64,000 bases of DNA from NCBI RefSeq assembly GCF_017052465.1, contig NZ_JAFHKT010000116.1:1-64000 (forward strand). Direction: 5' to 3'. Source of the stretch: Arthrobacter pascens (GTDB taxonomy: Bacteria; Actinomycetota; Actinomycetes; Actinomycetales; Micrococcaceae). The position numbers were made by a program, and so were the translations under genes. Numbering within the stretch: the stretch's first letter is position 1; every line of letters starts with the position of its first letter. The notes beneath the pieces were generated by a model. That model did not search any database. It was given only the letters and a program-made list of their open reading frames with translations, and had not been told where the DNA came from. Positions 60,737 through 64,000 of the stretch are shown here, piece by piece.

Positions 60737-62894
60737 GGGCTCGGCCCGCAACGGTGACGGTCCAGCGGCTGTCCACGAGGTCGTCGATGAGCATCACGCT
60801 CTGGCCTCCAAACCCCGCCAGGGCCGGCTCCAGGTCCTGCCCTACAACAAGCCGGTCCCATACGCCGGCCAGCCGGTAGGCGCTGTTGCCGCCGCGGCCG
60901 CCGGTTGGCCCGCCGTGCTCCATCTCCAACTGGCCCAGGTACGGAATGCGGCCGATCTCAGAGATTCCCCGGGCCAGTGATTCCACGAGTGCCGGCTTGC
61001 CCCGCGAGGGCAGGCTGACAATTGCCGCCGGCCGCCCTGCACCGCTCCAGCCCGGAGCACGCGAGTCACCGGCGCCCCATTCGCGGAGCACCTGGACGCA
61101 GGCCTGCAGCATGCCCGGATCCACGGCACGGTCCGGGGCGCCCGCGGCGAAGAGCTCCCGAAGCGCCCCGCCCCAGCCCAGGTCTGTCAGCCGGGCAAGC
61201 ACACGGCCCTCCGCCAGGCTTTCGTCGGGCTTGATCTTTCCCTTGACCGGCACGCCCAGCCGGTCCATGCCGCTGGGCCACTGGAGGCGGGGTTCCAGCA
61301 CCATGCCGGCACGACTGAGCCTCTGGCCGGCAGCCTGGGTCGCCGAAGACGCGACATCCGCGGAGAACCACCGGCCCGCGCAGTTGTCGCAGCGGCCGCA
61401 GGGCGCCGCCGTCTCATCATCGAGCACCGACGTGATGTACTCCATGCGGCATCCGGCGGTGTCCTGGTAGATCACCATGGAATCCTGCTCATCCACCCGG
61501 GCTTCGGCGATCCGGCGGTAGCGTTCGGCGTCATAGGACCAGGGCTGGCCGGTGGACCGCCAGCCGCCGCCCACGCGCTCCACGGCACCGTCAACGGCCA
61601 GCACCTTCAGCAGCAGTTCCAGCGGTGTCCGGCGCAGGTCCACGCGCGCTTCCAGCGCCACGGTGGACACAGCCGTCCCGGCCTCAGCCAGCGCCGTCAG
61701 CACCGCCGCGGCCTTGTCCTCCGAAGGCATGGAGGCCGTGGCGAAGTACTGCCAGATGTCCCTGTCCTCGGACCCGGGAAGGAGCAGCACGTCCGCGTTG
61801 GCGGCGCCACGGCCGGCACGTCCCACCTGCTGGTAGTACGCCACCGGGGATGACGGTGCCCCGAGGTGGACCACGAAGCCGAGATCGGGCTTGTCGAAGC
61901 CCATGCCCAGCGCGGACGTGGCCACGAGCGCTTTGACTTCGTTGTCTTTCAGGAGCTGTTCTGCCCGTTCGCGGTCAGCGGGATCGGTGCGGCCGGTGTA
62001 AGCCAGCACTTCGTGGCCGGCCTCGGCCAGCAGCCGGGCCGTGTCCTCGGCCGCAGATACGGTCAGCGTGTAGATGATGCCGCTTCCCGGCAGATCCGCC
62101 AGATGGGTCAGCAGCCAGCCGAGTCGCTCACGGGAATCCGGCAGCGCGAGCACTCCAAGCCGCAGGGACTCCCTGCCGAGGGAGCCGCGGATGGTGAGCA
62201 CGCCTTCGCCCAGCTGCTCTTCAATGTCGTGGACCACTCGGGAGTTGGCCGTGGCGGTGGTGGCCAGCACCGGAACAGTATCCGGGAGCTGGGTGATGAG
62301 GTCCGCGATCCGACGGTAGTCGGGCCGGAAATCGTGTCCCCAGTCCGAAATGCAGTGGGCTTCGTCGATGACCAGGAGCCCGGTGCGGCTGACGAGCTCG
62401 GGTAGCTGGTGTTCCCGGAAGGAGGGGTTGGTGAGCCGCTCGGGTGAAACGAGCAGGACGTCCACCTGGTCCGCCGCGAGCTGCTCGCGCACGGTGTCCC
62501 ATTCAAGCTGGTTGGCCGAGTTGATGGCGACGGCCCGGACCCCGGCACGGGCGGCGGCGGCAACCTGGTCCCGCATCAGCGCGAGCAGCGGCGAAACAAT
62601 AAGCGTGGGACCTGCCCCGCGCCGCCTGAGCAGCAGCGACGCCACGAAGTAGACCGCCGACTTCCCCCAGCCCGTCCGCTGCACCACCAGTGCCCGCCGG
62701 CCGCCGTCGACCAGGGCCTCGATGGCCTCAAACTGGCCGTCGTGGAAGTCGGCTCCGGAGTGGCCGACGAGCTCCCGCAGCACCTCCAGCGCCTGGCCAC
62801 GGGTCCCTGAAACCGCTGTTTCAGTCCCGGAAGGATTGCCGGACGCTGTACTGGATTCGGACGGAAGGACTGCGGCGTGCTGGTTATTGGCCAT
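60681..62894 (-). CDS. recQ: RecQ helicase with C-terminal phosphoribosyltransferase-like domain
   Basis: A 737-aa ATP-dependent DNA helicase. Motif I is VVQRTGWGKSAVYF, motif II VIDEAHCISDWGHDFRPDYR, motif VI QQVGRAGRGAAN, and zinc-binding CGRCDNC follows. The usual HRDC region is absent; instead the last 180 residues run through GGNSAYRLAGVWDRLVV to VMLIDDLVDSRWTVTVAGRA, a phosphoribosyltransferase signature like that of ComF. Whether the tail binds PRPP is unknown. ATG 62894 (MANNQHAAV) is preferred. It overlaps the convergent MFS gene by 56 bases. Confidence 0.88.
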   Translation of the reverse strand: MANNQHAAVLPSESSTASGNPSGTETAVSGTRGQALEVLRELVGHSGADFHDGQFEAIEALVDGGRRALVVQRTGWGKSAVYFVASLLLRRRGAGPTLIVSPLLALMRDQVAAAARAGVRAVAINSANQLEWDTVREQLAADQVDVLLVSPERLTNPSFREHQLPELVSRTGLLVIDEAHCISDWGHDFRPDYRRIADLITQLPDTVPVLATTATANSRVVHDIEEQLGEGVLTIRGSLGRESLRLGVLALPDSRERLGWLLTHLADLPGSGIIYTLTVSAAEDTARLLAEAGHEVLAYTGRTDPADRERAEQLLKDNEVKALVATSALGMGFDKPDLGFVVHLGAPSSPVAYYQQVGRAGRGAANADVLLLPGSEDRDIWQYFATASMPSEDKAAAVLTALAEAGTAVSTVALEARVDLRRTPLELLLKVLAVDGAVERVGGGWRSTGQPWSYDAERYRRIAEARVDEQDSMVIYQDTAGCRMEYITSVLDDETAAPCGRCDNCAGRWFSADVASSATQAAGQRLSRAGMVLEPRLQWPSGMDRLGVPVKGKIKPDESLAEGRVLARLTDLGWGGALRELFAAGAPDRAVDPGMLQACVQVLREWGAGDSRAPGWSGAGRPAAIVSLPSRGKPALVESLARGISEIGRIPYLGQLEMEHGGPTGGRGGNSAYRLAGVWDRLVVGQDLEPALAGFGGQSVMLIDDLVDSRWTVTVAGRALRRAGAGAVLPLVLAQAG

Positions 62895-63052
62895 TGATTC
62901 AGTATCCCAGTCCCCTCTGACACCCCAAAGCGCGCTGCCGGCCATGTGGACAACGCACCCCCCGCATCCGGTGAGACCCGCGCTTCGGCAAGCTGCGGAT
63001 TCGTGACTCGTCCTCCCCAGACAGCTTGGCGCCGCAACGTAAGATAAATCCC

Positions 63053-64000
63053 GTGACTAGCAACCAGACCAATATTTTTGACCTTTCAGCCTCGTTCAAG
63101 GCGTATGACGTCCGCGGCATCGTGGGCGACTCCATCACGGCTGAAATCGTCGAAGCCGTGGGGGCCGCCTTCGTCGACGTGCTGGGCCTGGAAGGCCAGA
63201 CGGTCCTGGTCGGTGGCGACATGCGCCCCTCCTCCCCCGAGTTCAGCAAGGCCTTCGCCAACGGCGCCGCCACCCGCGGGGCCGATGTGCAGCTGCTGGA
63301 CCTGATCTCCACGGATGAGCTGTACTACGCGTGCGGCGCCCTCAACGCCGCCGGCGCCACGTTCACCGCCAGCCACAACCCCGCCGAATACAACGGCATC
63401 AAGATGGCCAAGGCCGGAGCCGTGCCCATCTCCTCCGAATCAGGGCTCAAGGAGATCCAGGCCCTCGCCGAGCAGTACCTCAACGCAGGCTCCATCCCCG
63501 CTGCCGCGAGCCGCGGCCAGATCGGCGTCCAGGACATCCTCAAGGGTTACGCCGAGTACCTGCGCACGCTGGTTGACCTCTCCGGGTCCCGCCCGCTGAA
63601 GGTGGTGGTGGATGCCGGCAACGGCATGGCCGGGCTCACCACCCCCGCCGTCCTCGGCGACACCCTGCTGCCGAAGCTGCCGTTCGACATCATCCCGCTG
63701 TACTTCGAGCTGGACGGATCCTTCCCGAACCACCCGGCCAACCCGCTGGAGCCGGAAAACCTGCGCGACCTGCAGGCCGCCGTCGTCGAGCACGGGGCGG
63801 ACATCGGGCTGGCGTTCGACGGCGACGCGGACCGCTGTTTCGTCATCGACGAAAAGGGCCACCCTGTGTCGCCGTCGGCCATCACCGGCATGGTTGCCCG
63901 CCGCGAAATCGCGCGCGCCAAGGCCCAGGGCGAGGAAACGCCCACCATCATCCACAACCTGCTGACCTCCCGCGCGGTGCCCGAACTCGTGGCGCAGGAC
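63053..64000 (+). CDS. manB: Phosphomannomutase/phosphoglucomutase (3' end outside window)
   Basis: The first 316 residues of an alpha-D-phosphohexomutase. Start: GTG 63053, reading TSNQTNIFDLSASFKAYDVR. The phosphoserine is Ser107 (TASHNPAEYNG) and the magnesium loop is DGDADR (Asp256, 258, 260). It converts mannose 6-phosphate to mannose 1-phosphate for GDP-mannose, or glucose phosphates. The gene continues past position 64000. Confidence 0.93.
   Translation, partial: MTSNQTNIFDLSASFKAYDVRGIVGDSITAEIVEAVGAAFVDVLGLEGQTVLVGGDMRPSSPEFSKAFANGAATRGADVQLLDLISTDELYYACGALNAAGATFTASHNPAEYNGIKMAKAGAVPISSESGLKEIQALAEQYLNAGSIPAAASRGQIGVQDILKGYAEYLRTLVDLSGSRPLKVVVDAGNGMAGLTTPAVLGDTLLPKLPFDIIPLYFELDGSFPNHPANPLEPENLRDLQAAVVEHGADIGLAFDGDADRCFVIDEKGHPVSPSAITGMVARREIARAKAQGEETPTIIHNLLTSRAVPELVAQD

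Overview
The window is chromosomal DNA from a high-GC Gram-positive bacterium, most likely Arthrobacter, Pseudarthrobacter or a close relative in the Micrococcaceae. The signs are high GC in third codon positions, many GTG starts, a GlgE maltosyltransferase operon, CarD beside ispD-ispF-cysS-rlmB, a SenX3-RegX3-like phosphate system beside gpm and phoU, a DUF2516 protein, and a Bpa/PafE-type proteasome activator ending in GQYL. All names come from reading the sequence; no database search was run.

Layout. 1-340: tandem promoters and leader of an rRNA operon that runs leftward out of the window. 0.37-13.7 kb: alpha-glucan metabolism. glgE, treS and a maltokinase-GlgB fusion form a leftward operon that turns trehalose into branched glucan; glgP diverges from it, and glgX (debranching) lies further on, followed by a secreted RNase Sa-like enzyme and its barstar-type inhibitor. 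13.8-20 kb: a nitrilase-family hydrolase, a repeat array, then the rlmB-cysS-lipoprotein-ispF-ispD-carD block. 20.2-25.7 kb: lipoprotein, regX3-senX3, phoU, gpmA, a methyltransferase and a DUF2516 protein. 25.7-30.7 kb: a trans-sulfuration enzyme, tmk-holB, a TAP-like exported hydrolase and tRNA-Thr(CGT).

31-41 kb is the most accessory-looking part. Two tandem small membrane proteins are followed by an MFS-LysR pair. Divergent from that pair is an apparent carboxylate locus: a PrpF-family isomerase, a tripartite tricarboxylate transporter (binding protein plus a TctA-TctB fusion), a UspA protein, an 86-aa unknown and a MatC-type carrier. The only enzyme in the locus is the isomerase, so it looks like uptake plus isomerisation of an external di- or tricarboxylate.

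41-64 kb is mixed: dinB, a VOC pseudogene, a coiled-coil protein, an aldo-keto reductase, the bpa-GNAT-ybdD-cstA group, qor-padR, tRNA-Ser(TGA), a two-domain VOC protein, a second array of the same 32-bp-period repeat seen at 14.7 kb, a FAD/NAD(P)-binding protein, a prolyl oligopeptidase, tRNA-Ser(GCT), an amine-oxidase-like flavoprotein with an MFS exporter, a RecQ helicase with a phosphoribosyltransferase-like tail, and the start of a phosphomannomutase.

Leads worth following: the PrpF/TTT/MatC locus, the paired 32-bp-period arrays (both between convergent genes), the RNase-barstar pair, the maltokinase-GlgB fusion with an internal ribosome binding site, the duplicated membrane microproteins, and the RecQ fusion.
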